Shown: positions 48,164-57,269 of the stretch, piece after piece
Layout of the letters: each line of letters starts with the position of its first letter
Position numbering within the stretch: position 1 is the first letter of the stretch
Source of the DNA: Pusillimonas sp. T7-7
GTDB lineage: Bacteria; Pseudomonadota; Gammaproteobacteria; Burkholderiales; Burkholderiaceae_B
Direction: 5' to 3'
DNA length: 64,000 nt
Assembly (NCBI RefSeq): GCF_000209655.1
Contig: NC_015458.1
Coordinates: forward strand, 1,736,001 to 1,800,000
Translations under genes and position numbers: made by a program
The notes under the pieces: model-generated
Databases searched by the model: none
Told to the model about the DNA's origin: nothing
Seen by the model: the letters and a program-made list of their open reading frames with translations, nothing else

Positions 48164-49810
48164 ATGTCTGAACGCGAATCCATGGAGTACGACGTCGTCG
48201 TCGTCGGTGGCGGGCCAGCCGGCCTGGCCAGCGCCATACGGCTGAAACAACTGGCTGCACAAAACGAACACGAAATCAGCGTTTGCGTGCTTGAAAAAGG
48301 CGCCGAGATCGGTGCACATATTTTATCCGGCGCCGTGATGGATCCCCGAGCCCTCACAGAACTGATTCCCGACTGGAAAGAAAAAGGCGCCCCGCTGGAT
48401 ACCGCCGTATCCGAGGACAAGTTCTTGTTCCTGACCGAAAAAGGCGCACGCCCAACGCCCAACTGGCTGTTGCCCGCCTGTTTCCAGAATCACGGCAACT
48501 ACATCGTCCAGCTTGGCAACGTCACCCGCTGGCTTGGCGAACAGGCCGAAGCACTGGGTGTGGATATTTTCCCGGGCTTTGCCGCGGCTGAAATCCTCTA
48601 CACCGACGATGGCGCCGTCAGGGGCGTGGCCACCGGCGACATGGGCATTGCCCGCGACGGTACTCAAACCGGGCATTTTCAGCCTGGCATGGAGCTGCTG
48701 GCGCGCTACACCGTATTTGCCGAAGGCTCACGCGGGCAGCTCGGCCGTCAGCTTATCGAGCGCTACAAGCTCGACGCAGGGCGCGATCCACAAAGCTACG
48801 GCATAGGCATCAAGGAAATGTGGGAAGTCGATCCCGCTCAGTCGCAGCCGGGCCTGGTGGTCCACACGGCCGGATGGCCGCTCGACTCCGATACCTATGG
48901 CGGTTCATTCCTTTATCACCTGAACAACAATATTGTGGTGGTCGGCCTGGTGGTCGGCCTGGACTACGCCAACCCGTGGCTGTCGCCCTTCGACGAATTC
49001 CAGCGCTACAAAACCCACCCGGCCATTCGACCCACCTTCGAAGGGGGTAAACGCATCGCCTATGGCGCACGCTCGCTCACGGCGGGCGGCCTGCTGTCCC
49101 TGCCCAAGTTATGCTTTCCCGGCGGCGTCATGGTCGGCTGCGAAGCGGGTGTCCTGAACGCGTCACGCATCAAGGGCAGCCATTCGGCCATCAAGACCGG
49201 CGCCCTGGCTGCTGAAGCCGCCTTCGATGCCATCGTGGCCGACCGGCGTCACGACGAACTGGTGGCTTACCCCACCGCTTTCCAGAACTCGTGGCTGCAT
49301 ACCGAGCTGAACAAGTCCCGCAACTTCAAGCAATGGTTCAAAAAAGGCCGCACCGTTGCCACCATTATGACGGGCGTGGAGCAATGGCTGCTCAAGGGCA
49401 AAATGCCCTGGACGCTGCATCACAGCAAGCCCGATCACGCCTGCCTGCAACCTGCGGCAGAGTGCGCGCGCATCGACTATCCCAAGCCCGACGGCAAACT
49501 GACTTTTGATCGCCTGAGCTCGGTATTCATCTCGAATACCAACCACGAAGAAGACCAGCCGGTCCATCTAACGCTTAAAGACGCCTCGGTGCCCGTATCG
49601 GTCAACTTGGCCAAATATGGTGGACCCGAGGCGCGCTTCTGTCCTGCCGGCGTATACGAATTCGTCAAGGCTGACAATGGCGAAGACCGCCTGCAGATCA
49701 ATGCGCAAAACTGCGTACACTGCAAAACCTGCGATATTAAAGACCCCACCCAGAATATCGTATGGGTCGCCCCACAAGGCGGCGAAGGCCCTGTCTACAA
49801 CGGTATGTAA
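48164..49810 (+). CDS. Electron transfer flavoprotein-ubiquinone oxidoreductase
   Basis: Membrane-bound ETF dehydrogenase passing electrons from acyl-CoA dehydrogenases through ETF to ubiquinone, 548 residues. The FAD-binding motif is VVVVGGGPAGLASAIRL (about 11-27). The C-terminal 4Fe-4S ligands are C493 (CPAG), C517, C520 and C523 (NCVHCKTC). GGAG lies upstream of the ATG. No etfAB genes are in the window. It is separated from the convergent DMT gene by 18 bp that overlap a GC-rich 7-base stem (GGGCGCG 49819-49825 and CGCGCCC 49835-49841). Confidence 0.96.
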   Translation: MSERESMEYDVVVVGGGPAGLASAIRLKQLAAQNEHEISVCVLEKGAEIGAHILSGAVMDPRALTELIPDWKEKGAPLDTAVSEDKFLFLTEKGARPTPNWLLPACFQNHGNYIVQLGNVTRWLGEQAEALGVDIFPGFAAAEILYTDDGAVRGVATGDMGIARDGTQTGHFQPGMELLARYTVFAEGSRGQLGRQLIERYKLDAGRDPQSYGIGIKEMWEVDPAQSQPGLVVHTAGWPLDSDTYGGSFLYHLNNNIVVVGLVVGLDYANPWLSPFDEFQRYKTHPAIRPTFEGGKRIAYGARSLTAGGLLSLPKLCFPGGVMVGCEAGVLNASRIKGSHSAIKTGALAAEAAFDAIVADRRHDELVAYPTAFQNSWLHTELNKSRNFKQWFKKGRTVATIMTGVEQWLLKGKMPWTLHHSKPDHACLQPAAECARIDYPKPDGKLTFDRLSSVFISNTNHEEDQPVHLTLKDASVPVSVNLAKYGGPEARFCPAGVYEFVKADNGEDRLQINAQNCVHCKTCDIKDPTQNIVWVAPQGGEGPVYNGM

Positions 49811-49828
49811 TATGACACGGGCGCGACT

Positions 49829-50734
49829 TTATGCCGCGCCCCGCCAGCGCCGGGCTTTGCCGCGAGACCCTTCCAGATTCACGATCACCAATCCCGCCAT
49901 GACCAGAGCTACTCCGGTCAGCTCCAGCGATGTCGGCTGCTCGGACAAAATCAGCCAAGCCAGCACCACAGTCAGGACGGGAACCCCCAGACTGGACATT
50001 CCCGCCACCGTCGCGCTGACGCGCCGCACCACCGACATCCAGAGCCACCAGCCCAGAGCCGAGGCGATTACCGCCATGTAGGCAACCCCCCAGAATAGAT
50101 CTGGAGCCCAGACGACGTCCTGCTGCGGCAAAACCAGCGTCACCAAAAAGGAAAGCAAGGCTCCCAGCGCCATTTGCCACATGGTCAGATTCAGCACATT
50201 GGGAGCATGGCGCTGGAACATGATCTTGGACAAGACCGTGCCCAGCCCCCAACTGACTCCGCCCAATAATGCCAGCACAGAACCCGCCAATGAGCCCATG
50301 CCTTGCCAAGGGGCGATAATGGCCAGCAACCCGGCGCCGGCGCAGGCAAACCCGAGCACATGACGGCGAGTGGGGCGCTCTCCCAGCAACATCCACGCAA
50401 ACAGCACGACCCAAAAAGGCATGGTGTAGGCCATCATCACCACTCGCCCCGCCCCGCCCGTCATCAGTGCAAACTGGCATAGACACTGGAACGCCGTCGT
50501 CTGGAACACTGCAATGCCCAATGTCAGCCAAAAGGGAGGAAACTTCAGCGATTGTCGGGTAGCCAGCAAAATGAGCAGCAAAACCACAAAAGCCAGACCG
50601 TAGCGTGCCATGACCAGGTCGAAGGGGCCTATGAAAGCGACCAAGTGCTTCATGACTATCCAGCTGACCCCCCACAGGGTCACCGTCAGGGCCATCAGCA
50701 ACATGGCGCCGTGATCGGTTTGATTCGATTTCAA
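49829..50734 (-). CDS. EamA/DMT-family transporter
   Basis: Ten-segment inner-membrane carrier of the drug/metabolite transporter superfamily, about 301 residues, with two EamA repeats (first about 7-130, second about 145-280). Motifs include WGVSWIVMKHL near the start and LGVPVLTVVLAWLILSEQPT in the second repeat. The substrate is unknown. The start is uncertain. A TTG at 50734 is preferred because GGAG lies 6 bp upstream. An ATG at 50764 has no ribosome site and lies 12 bp from the acs terminator. Confidence 0.85.
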   Translation of the reverse strand: MKSNQTDHGAMLLMALTVTLWGVSWIVMKHLVAFIGPFDLVMARYGLAFVVLLLILLATRQSLKFPPFWLTLGIAVFQTTAFQCLCQFALMTGGAGRVVMMAYTMPFWVVLFAWMLLGERPTRRHVLGFACAGAGLLAIIAPWQGMGSLAGSVLALLGGVSWGLGTVLSKIMFQRHAPNVLNLTMWQMALGALLSFLVTLVLPQQDVVWAPDLFWGVAYMAVIASALGWWLWMSVVRRVSATVAGMSSLGVPVLTVVLAWLILSEQPTSLELTGVALVMAGLVIVNLEGSRGKARRWRGAA

Positions 50735-50775
50735 GTGTTGCTCCAAAGCAGGCGCAAGGCCCATGCGGGACAGTC

Positions 50776-50802
50776 AAATAAAAATCAGGCCGAAGCCTGA
50801 TT
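50776..50802 (-). terminator. Intrinsic terminator of acs
   Basis: On the minus strand: AATCAGGC (50802-50795), TTCG tetraloop, GCCTGATT (50790-50783), followed by TTTA. The UUCG loop is a very stable type. It lies about 110 bp after the acs stop. Confidence 0.85.
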
Positions 50803-50911
50803 CCAAGCGGGTGCCTGGACACCGCAGAAGTCGGCGGCATTCGGACTCAGGCAACAATATATCATTCCTGACCCAGTGCCGCCGGTGGACTTGATTCATC
50901 CGGCCCAAATA

Positions 50912-52891
50912 CTAATGGGCTTGCGACAACTGATCAAGAATCGCGGGATTTTCGAGCGTGGATACGTCTTGCGTTACCTGCTCGCCCTTGGCCACCACAC
51001 GCAGCAGGCGCCGCATGATCTTGCCCGAACGGGTCTTGGGCAGATTCTCGCCGAAGCGGATGTCTTTGGGCTTGGCAATAGGACCGATCTCGCTTGCAAC
51101 CCAATCACGCAGTTGCTTGGCAATGCTGTCGGCTTCGGCGCCCTCGGGTAAAGACTGCTTGAGCACCACAAAAGCCACCACGGCCTCGCCGGTCGTGGCA
51201 TCCGGGCGCCCGACCACTGCCGCCTCGGCCACCATATCGTGTGCGACCAATGCCGACTCAACCTCCATGGTGCCCAGGCGATGTCCGGACACATTCAGCA
51301 CATCATCAATACGGCCCATGATCCAGAAGTAATCGTCTTTATCCCGCTGCGCGCCATCGCCCGCCAGGTAGTAGCCCTTGAGCTCGGGCGGGAAATAGCT
51401 CTTCTTGAAGCGCTCAGGATCACCCCAGATGGTGCGTATCATGGCGGGCCATGGACGCTTGACGACCAGGAAACCGCCCTTGCCACGCTCGACCTCTTCT
51501 CCGGCCTCGTCGACGACAGCCGCCGCAATGCCCGGCAAGGGCAAAGTGCAGGACCCCGGCTTGAGCGGTGTCACCCCTGGCAGCGGGGTAATCATGTGGG
51601 CGCCGGTTTCTGTTTGCCACCAGGTATCCAGCACCGGGCAGCGCTCGCCCCCAACGTTCTTGTAGTACCACATCCAGGCTTCCGGATTGATGGGCTCGCC
51701 CACCGATCCAATAATACGCAGGGAACTCAGGTCGTATTCACGCGGATGCTGTTCTGGCGTAGCCTCGGCGGCCTTGGTCAGGGAACGGATGGCCGTGGGC
51801 GCCGTATAGAATACGGTGACCTTATGGCGCTGGATCATGTCCCAGAACCGGCCCACCGTGGGATAAGTAGGTACACCCTCAAACACTACCTGGGTCAGTC
51901 CCGCCGCCAGCGGGCCGTAGGTAATGTAGGTGTGACCGGTTACCCAACCCACATCGGCCGTGCACCAGAATACGTCGCTGTCCTTGGCATCAAAAGTCCA
52001 TTTGACCGTTAGCAAAGACCACAGCAGGAAACCACCGGCAGCGTGCTGCACGCCTTTGGGCTTGCCCGTGGAACCCGAGGTATACAAAATAAACAAGGGA
52101 TGCTCTGCGTTCAGCGCAACCGGCTCACACTGGCTGGCTTGATTGGCCGCTACATCGTGCATCCACACATCGCGCCCTTCGTTCCAGGCTACCTGGCCAC
52201 CCGTACGCTTGTATACGACCACATGGCTGACAGCTTCGCAACCACCCATGCCCAGGGCTTCATCAACCGCTTTCTTCAGCGGTATGGTCTTGCCGCCACG
52301 TACTTGCTCGTCGGCGGTAATGACCAGGGTCGCCCCTACGTCTACTGTGCGCTCTTGCAGGCTTTTTGATGAGAACCCGCCAAATACCACCGAATGGATA
52401 ATACCCAGGCGGGCGCATGCCTGCATGGCCACCACAGCTTCGATGGACATGGGCATGTAAATAATGGCCCGCTCGCCAGCCTTGTGGCCCAAGGCCTTGA
52501 TGCCATTGGCGAACTCACACACGCGCGCATGCAGTTCCTTGTAGCTTATTTTGGTGACCTTGCCGTCATCGGATTCGAAGATAAGCGCAGTTTTATTGGC
52601 GGTTGGGGTGTCAAGATGCTTGTCCAGGCAGTTGGCTGAAACATTCAGCTCGCCATCGCCAAACCAACGATAAAACGGCGCTTCAGACTCGTCGAGCACC
52701 TCGGTAAAAGGTTTGCTCCAGACTAGGTTTTCGCGGGCCAGGCGCGCCCAGAATTCATTTGGATTCTTTTCTGCCTCGTCACACAAGGCACGGTAACCGT
52801 CCATACCGGAGATGGCCGCACCCTGAACCAGATTATCAAAGGGGGGGAAAACACGGTTCTCGGTCAATATGGATTCAATCTCATTAGACAT
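50912..52891 (-). CDS. acs: Acetate--CoA ligase
   Basis: Acetyl-CoA synthetase, an ATP-dependent two-step enzyme for acetate use, 659 residues. The phosphate-binding loop is [21 protein letters not shown] is the acyl-pocket region with the usual tryptophan. The C-terminal domain is complete, with K624 in [11 protein letters not shown], the lysine that is acetylated to switch off the enzyme in other bacteria. This is the intact contrast to the truncated AMP-binding protein at 34197. It ends with an intrinsic terminator. Confidence 0.97.
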   Translation of the reverse strand: MSNEIESILTENRVFPPFDNLVQGAAISGMDGYRALCDEAEKNPNEFWARLARENLVWSKPFTEVLDESEAPFYRWFGDGELNVSANCLDKHLDTPTANKTALIFESDDGKVTKISYKELHARVCEFANGIKALGHKAGERAIIYMPMSIEAVVAMQACARLGIIHSVVFGGFSSKSLQERTVDVGATLVITADEQVRGGKTIPLKKAVDEALGMGGCEAVSHVVVYKRTGGQVAWNEGRDVWMHDVAANQASQCEPVALNAEHPLFILYTSGSTGKPKGVQHAAGGFLLWSLLTVKWTFDAKDSDVFWCTADVGWVTGHTYITYGPLAAGLTQVVFEGVPTYPTVGRFWDMIQRHKVTVFYTAPTAIRSLTKAAEATPEQHPREYDLSSLRIIGSVGEPINPEAWMWYYKNVGGERCPVLDTWWQTETGAHMITPLPGVTPLKPGSCTLPLPGIAAAVVDEAGEEVERGKGGFLVVKRPWPAMIRTIWGDPERFKKSYFPPELKGYYLAGDGAQRDKDDYFWIMGRIDDVLNVSGHRLGTMEVESALVAHDMVAEAAVVGRPDATTGEAVVAFVVLKQSLPEGAEADSIAKQLRDWVASEIGPIAKPKDIRFGENLPKTRSGKIMRRLLRVVAKGEQVTQDVSTLENPAILDQLSQAH

Positions 52892-53021
52892 GCTCGCTCC
52901 TTTTATTGAATTATTTACCCACCGTAGCGGACAAGACTTACATCATGCTGACAATTCCCGGCATGAACGCTTTTATTCGGTCATATTTGCAATGGGCCGG
53001 CGCGCCGGAACACCGAGGCGC

Positions 53022-54392
53022 CTAAACAGACATAGTATCGCGCGCACGGGCCCCACGGGCAAAATCCAGACGAGTGAGCACGGCCAATCCGGCCACGAAA
53101 AACACACCCGTGCACAGCAAGGCCAACCTGTGGTTGCCGTCGGTGACCCAGGTAACCAGCCCATAGCACAAAGGCCCCACGAGTGCGGCCAGCTGTATGG
53201 CGAAGGTCCATAGTGAATAGAACTCGGCCAGGCGTTTGCGGGGCGCCAGCGCCCCTACCATGGCCCGTCCCGCGCTCTGGCTGGTACCCATGCATAAGCC
53301 GGCAACGGTTGCCGCCAGCCAGAAAACCCAAACCTCGATAGCGCTGTAAGCCAGCAAGACCATGAAGATCCATCCCACCAAAGTGATGCACAGCGCAGGC
53401 TTATGGCCTATGCGATCCTGCAGGTAGCCAAACAGGAAAGCCCCAGCCGCCGCCGCAATATTCACGGTAAAAACCAGCAACATGGTCTGTTCCATGGTAA
53501 AGCCCATGGCTTCGGTGGCATAGACCGCCGCCAGGGTCACCACCACGGCAATGCCTGCCTGATAACAGGCCCCACAAATCAACAAGATGCGAAAATCGGG
53601 AAAATTGACCGATGTATCGCGCCATGCCTCACGCAAACGCGCCAGCATGCCTTCTGTGGGCTTATGTGTAGGAGGCGTGCGCTCACGCAGGAAAAGAAAA
53701 GACGGTGTGGCAGCCAAGGCAAAAATGACAGCCGTCAGCACCATGACATAAGGAACATATTGGCTGGCCGTCTGGCCCTCTGCACTGGCCCACGACACCA
53801 GCGCCAGCGACAAGCCCAGGGCCAGCATGCCGCCGAAATAGCCAAAGCTCCAGCCCCAGCCTGATACACGACCCAGGGCATGGGGCTGCGCGATTTCCGG
53901 CAAAAAGGCGGCCACTATCGACTCACCTACACAATAGCAATAGTTGGCCAGGGCTAGCACAATCAAGCCCCAGGCAATATCGCCAGGGCCGGTAAGCCCC
54001 AGCAGCGCAGTGGCTACAACACAGCCTGCCGTACTGGTAAACAGCAGGCGCCGCTTGCCGGCCCGTGCATCGGCCCGCGCACCCATGGCCGGCATGGTGA
54101 ACATGATCAGCAGGTAGGACAAAGACAGGGCCGCGGTAAAAGCGAGCGTACCCCAGGACTTGCCATCTGCCACCACCCCCACGAAATAAACGCTGAAAAC
54201 CGTGGTGAGGACAACTGTGGTGAAACCGGAATTGGCAAAGTCGTACATGGCCCAGGCCCAGACTTCGCGTTTCGCCACGCCGGCATTCAAGGCGGAATCC
54301 AGCCTCGGATCCATTGCCGCTGAGCCGCCTTTGTCGACCGCATCAGCCGGCATTGAGCCCTCTTCTGGCATGGATCCGCGCTTATGCATCAT
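53022..54392 (-). CDS. UMF1/Atg22-like MFS transporter
   Basis: A twelve-segment MFS protein of the UMF1 group, 456 residues, with the typical start KREVWAWAMYDFANSGFTTVVL. The loop carries GARADARAGKRRLL, and the second half has the usual GTSQSAGRAMVGALAP. Substrates of this family in bacteria are largely unknown. The yeast relatives export amino acids from vacuoles. A 35-residue acidic and low-complexity N-terminus precedes the conserved part, so the start may be later. Its ATG overlaps the stop of the hbpS-like gene (ATGA), which ties the two together. Confidence 0.87.
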   Translation of the reverse strand: MMHKRGSMPEEGSMPADAVDKGGSAAMDPRLDSALNAGVAKREVWAWAMYDFANSGFTTVVLTTVFSVYFVGVVADGKSWGTLAFTAALSLSYLLIMFTMPAMGARADARAGKRRLLFTSTAGCVVATALLGLTGPGDIAWGLIVLALANYCYCVGESIVAAFLPEIAQPHALGRVSGWGWSFGYFGGMLALGLSLALVSWASAEGQTASQYVPYVMVLTAVIFALAATPSFLFLRERTPPTHKPTEGMLARLREAWRDTSVNFPDFRILLICGACYQAGIAVVVTLAAVYATEAMGFTMEQTMLLVFTVNIAAAAGAFLFGYLQDRIGHKPALCITLVGWIFMVLLAYSAIEVWVFWLAATVAGLCMGTSQSAGRAMVGALAPRKRLAEFYSLWTFAIQLAALVGPLCYGLVTWVTDGNHRLALLCTGVFFVAGLAVLTRLDFARGARARDTMSV

Positions 54393-54796
54393 GCTTGCAG
54401 TGCTGCAATACCTGCCCGGGCAATCTCAACGTCTTCGGAGGACTTCACGCCAGACACGCCCACTGCGCCAACTACCTGGCCATCGACCACAATAGGAACC
54501 CCGCCTTCCAGCATGCCTTCCAGGCTAGGCACAGACAGGAATGCCGTACGCCCCTGATTGATGGTGTCTTCGTAGCCTTTGGACTCGCGTTGCCCCAAAG
54601 CAGCCGTATGCGCCTTGGCCGGCGAGATATGTGCAGAAATCGGCGCAGCGCCATCCAGCCGTACCATGCCCAACAAATGACCGCCATCATCGACTACCGA
54701 GATGGTCACTGCCCAATTGTGTTTGCTAGCGTGCTGTTCTGCAGCAGACAATATTGCTTTTACATCAACTAGACTCAGTACGGGTTTGGTTTTCAT
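54389..54796 (-). CDS. GlcG/HbpS family heme-binding-like protein
   Basis: A 135-residue protein of the DUF336 (GlcG/HbpS) family. Members bind haem or cobalamin, or accompany glycolate oxidase. Family motifs are VDDGGHLLGMVRLDGA, SPAKAHTAALGQRES and GGVPIVVDGQVVGAVGVSG near the end. There is no signal peptide. The ATG at 54796 has AAGGA 6 bp upstream. An ATG six bases earlier has its Shine-Dalgarno too close. It overlaps the downstream MFS gene by four bases. A partial Fur-like site is 17 bp upstream. Confidence 0.9.
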   Translation of the reverse strand: MKTKPVLSLVDVKAILSAAEQHASKHNWAVTISVVDDGGHLLGMVRLDGAAPISAHISPAKAHTAALGQRESKGYEDTINQGRTAFLSVPSLEGMLEGGVPIVVDGQVVGAVGVSGVKSSEDVEIARAGIAALQA

Positions 54797-55112
54797 GTGC
54801 ATCCTTAAGCAAATAATCATTATTGACGTCAAGTACGGCGGCTCTGACCGACGCGGCCTATAGACTAGCCTGAGCAGCAATCCGCGTAAAGCCGGTATCA
54901 TCAATGACTGAAGGTAAAAAATTTCTGATTAGGCAAAACTTCTTTACGTTTAGGCGTCAATTCGTTAAACTTGCCGGGTCCCCAAGTTTAACTTGTGTAA
55001 AGTTTTCCCTTTTAGCCCGTATTTTCTGCCAAAATCTATCGATTTAACTACTATTTGTTGCCAAATCGAAAAACCGGCGGTGGGCTTTATGCAAACAAAA
55101 GCCAGCTAAATT
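54797..55112. other. 316-bp region between hbpS-like and NlpC/P60 genes
   Basis: No gene is seen. The left end has ATAATCATTAT (54813-54823), the core of a Fur-type site. The middle holds an inverted repeat of 9-base arms GTTAAACTT (54964-54972) and AAGTTTAAC (54984-54992) around an 11-base gap, upstream of the lipoprotein gene at 55113. The region is AT-rich from 54900 onward and presumably holds promoters in both directions. Confidence 0.5.
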
Positions 55113-55763
55113 ATGCCGCCGCACCGACTATTTCGCCTATCTCCGTACATTACTCCCCAAAATTTCTGGCGCGGCACCAAAAGTCTGTTACTGCTTTCCA
55201 GCCTGGTTCTTGCCGGCTGTGCTACCAATAGTCAAAATCAGCATGCCGACAGCAGTATGCTCATCAGGGCGGAACGTGATCACTATCTCGCCCAAACTCA
55301 ATCCGATCCTCTAGGCGCCTATCTGGCCAATCGCGAGCAAAGCTACGCACATGGCACTTCGGCAAAGTCCACTTCAGCATTGGCCTCGACAGCACTCAGC
55401 GTACTGGGCATCAAATATCGTTACGGTGGCGAAACGCCCGATACCGGCTTCGACTGCAGCGGTCTGGTCAGTTATGCGGCTGAAAAATCCCTGGGGCTGA
55501 AGCTGCCACGCCAATCCGCCCAAATGGCACGGCTGGGTACCTCGGTCAAGCGGAACGAACTCAAAAAAGGCGACCTCGTGTTCTTCAACACCCGCGGGCG
55601 CCGTTTCTCACATGTCGGTATTTATCTGGGTGATCGCAAATTCGTGCACGCACCCCGCACCGGCAGCGTAGTGCGTATCGAAAGCATGGATATCGCCTAC
55701 TGGCAAAAACGCTATAACGGCGCACGCAGACTGGCCGTCAATACAGCCCCTAAGCAGCCCTGA
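55113..55763 (+). CDS. NlpC/P60 family lipoprotein (C40 peptidase)
   Basis: Probable peptidoglycan endopeptidase in the envelope, 216 residues, similar to E. coli MepS. The lipobox is LAGC with C36. The catalytic triad of the C40 family is clear: C115 (DTGFDCSGLVSY), H167 (FSHVGIY) and H179 (FVHAP). Such enzymes cut meso-DAP cross-links to allow wall growth. An inverted repeat lies about 120 bp upstream. It overlaps the end of the convergent DUF2325 gene by 14 bp. Confidence 0.93.
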   Translation: MPPHRLFRLSPYITPQNFWRGTKSLLLLSSLVLAGCATNSQNQHADSSMLIRAERDHYLAQTQSDPLGAYLANREQSYAHGTSAKSTSALASTALSVLGIKYRYGGETPDTGFDCSGLVSYAAEKSLGLKLPRQSAQMARLGTSVKRNELKKGDLVFFNTRGRRFSHVGIYLGDRKFVHAPRTGSVVRIESMDIAYWQKRYNGARRLAVNTAPKQP

Positions 55764-56142
55764 CTCTTGGGCGCCCGGCGCGCCCATCCACCGCAAATTT
55801 CGCCTTGGGCTCACTTGCCGCGAGCTTAACGTCGCAAGCCTCGCAGTAGCCACACTGGTTCAAGGCCTGCTTCATGCTGCAGACCGAACGCCTGCAAGCC
55901 AATACCCTGATGCCCGCCCGCTGAGCCGCTGCGCGAAAGGTTTTCATGACGTTATGGCCCAAAAAGTCAGTAAGCAATATCAACAGTTCGGTACCCGATG
56001 GCAATTGCAGAGTCTTCTTTTGATGTGAAGGATCACGGCCACTGATGTGGTGGCGGATGGCAATATTGTGCCCCTTCAACAGTTCTGGAATATTCCCCAG
56101 ACGATCGGCCCCCACTACCACTGCACTGACGTATTGAGACAT
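55750..56142 (-). CDS. DUF2325 protein with cysteine cluster
   Basis: A 130-residue protein with a DUF2325-type fold (VSAVVVGADRLGNIPELLK at the start, LLILLTDFLGHNVMKTFRAA about 54-73) and a distinctive C-terminal cysteine group, C83, C88, C97, C100 and C103 (Cx4C, then CxxCxxC), able to bind iron or zinc. Function unknown. GGAGCAACC precedes the ATG. A strong Fur-box-like site lies 33-51 bp upstream, so iron control is likely (inferred). Confidence 0.88.
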   Translation of the reverse strand: MSQYVSAVVVGADRLGNIPELLKGHNIAIRHHISGRDPSHQKKTLQLPSGTELLILLTDFLGHNVMKTFRAAAQRAGIRVLACRRSVCSMKQALNQCGYCEACDVKLAASEPKAKFAVDGRAGRPRVRAA

Positions 56143-56174
56143 GGTTGCTCCAGATTAAGTTGATTTTCGTTAAC

Positions 56175-56193
56175 GATAATCATTCTTATTATC
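56175..56193 (-). promoter_or_regulatory. Fur-box-like site
   Basis: A 19-bp site, GATAAT, then seven bases, then ATTATC (palindromic ends), matching 15 of 19 positions of the E. coli Fur consensus by hand alignment. It lies 33 bp upstream of the DUF2325 start. Confidence 0.75.
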
Positions 56194-56241
56194 ATTGTCA
56201 ACTTAAAATTGGAGGCCAGGTTCAATCTTTTTGAGCGTGAG

Positions 56242-57195
56242 TCAGGATTCCGCCTTGGGGCTCTTGTCGATGGCTTCCTGCACCACCTCACGCGTGAGTT
56301 CGGGCGCCAGCATTTCAAGCAGCACGTATACATAGTCACGCAAGAAAACCCCAGACTTGACCGCCACCCGGGTGACATGCGTGCCGAACAAATGGCCGGC
56401 CGGCAAGCCTACCAATCCCTTGTCACGACGTGGATCGAAAGCCATGCCCGCAATAATGCCTATGCCCAGGCCCACGTCCACGTAGGTCTTGATGACGTCC
56501 GCATCGATGGCCTCCAGTACGATATCGGGCGTAATACCAGCGGCGGCAAATACTTCATCCAGCGTGCCCCGCCCCGAAAACGCATGATCGTAGGTCACAA
56601 TCGGGTATTCGGCCAGCTGCTCCAGGGTAATGGCCTTGGCGGCGCTGGAGGTCAGCTCAGCCAAAGGATGATCGGGCCGCACGACAATAGTGTGCTCCCA
56701 GGAATACACGGGCAATGCAGCCAGGCCAGGGGTCAATGCCAGCGTTTCGGTTGCGATCGCAACATCGGCTTGTTCATGCAACACCATTCTGGCCAAATGC
56801 GGCGGATTGCCTTCAGCCAGCGACAGCCTGACCTTGGGAAAGCGCTCGCGAAACGCCGGTATGACTTTGGGCAATATATAGCGCGCTTGAGCGTGTGTAC
56901 AAGCAATGGTCAAACCGCCTTCATCGCGTCGGGCGAACTCGTCGCTGACCTTCTTCAGGTTGTCTACTTCACGCATGATGCGGTCTATGACCTGCGCCAC
57001 CACATGCCCGGGTTTGGTCAGGCCTTTGATGCGCTTCCCGTGGCGTTCAAAAATCTTGACACCCAGCTCATCTTCAAACTCGATGATGGCCTTGGATACG
57101 CCGGGCTGCGACGTATACAAGGTACGAGCCGCCTCGGTCAGGTTGAAATTACGGCGTATGGTTTCCCGAACGAAACGAAATTGCTGCAGGTTCAT
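56242..57195 (-). CDS. CysB-type LysR transcriptional regulator
   Basis: LysR regulator of 317 residues in the CysB/Cbl group. The helix-turn-helix is near residues 15-45 (NLTEAARTLYTSQPGVSKAI), with the CysB-typical start MNLQQFRFVRE. The inducer domain (about 92-295) holds GLTIACTHAQARY. CysB senses acetylserine or sulfur limitation and controls sulfur assimilation, but no cys gene is nearby. It follows mmsA on the same strand across 74 bp of AT-rich sequence. Confidence 0.9.
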   Translation of the reverse strand: MNLQQFRFVRETIRRNFNLTEAARTLYTSQPGVSKAIIEFEDELGVKIFERHGKRIKGLTKPGHVVAQVIDRIMREVDNLKKVSDEFARRDEGGLTIACTHAQARYILPKVIPAFRERFPKVRLSLAEGNPPHLARMVLHEQADVAIATETLALTPGLAALPVYSWEHTIVVRPDHPLAELTSSAAKAITLEQLAEYPIVTYDHAFSGRGTLDEVFAAAGITPDIVLEAIDADVIKTYVDVGLGIGIIAGMAFDPRRDKGLVGLPAGHLFGTHVTRVAVKSGVFLRDYVYVLLEMLAPELTREVVQEAIDKSPKAES

Positions 57196-57269
57196 AAAAA
57201 ATAGCCCTTAGTATGAAGGACTATTATATGTAATAAAGAAATAAAAATATATTCTTTTTAGTTATAAGC

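Noticed and set aside
49737-50840. 367-codon minus-strand frame overlapping the DMT transporter
   Set aside because: Out-of-frame reading of the transporter. Low hydrophobicity pattern and no family features.
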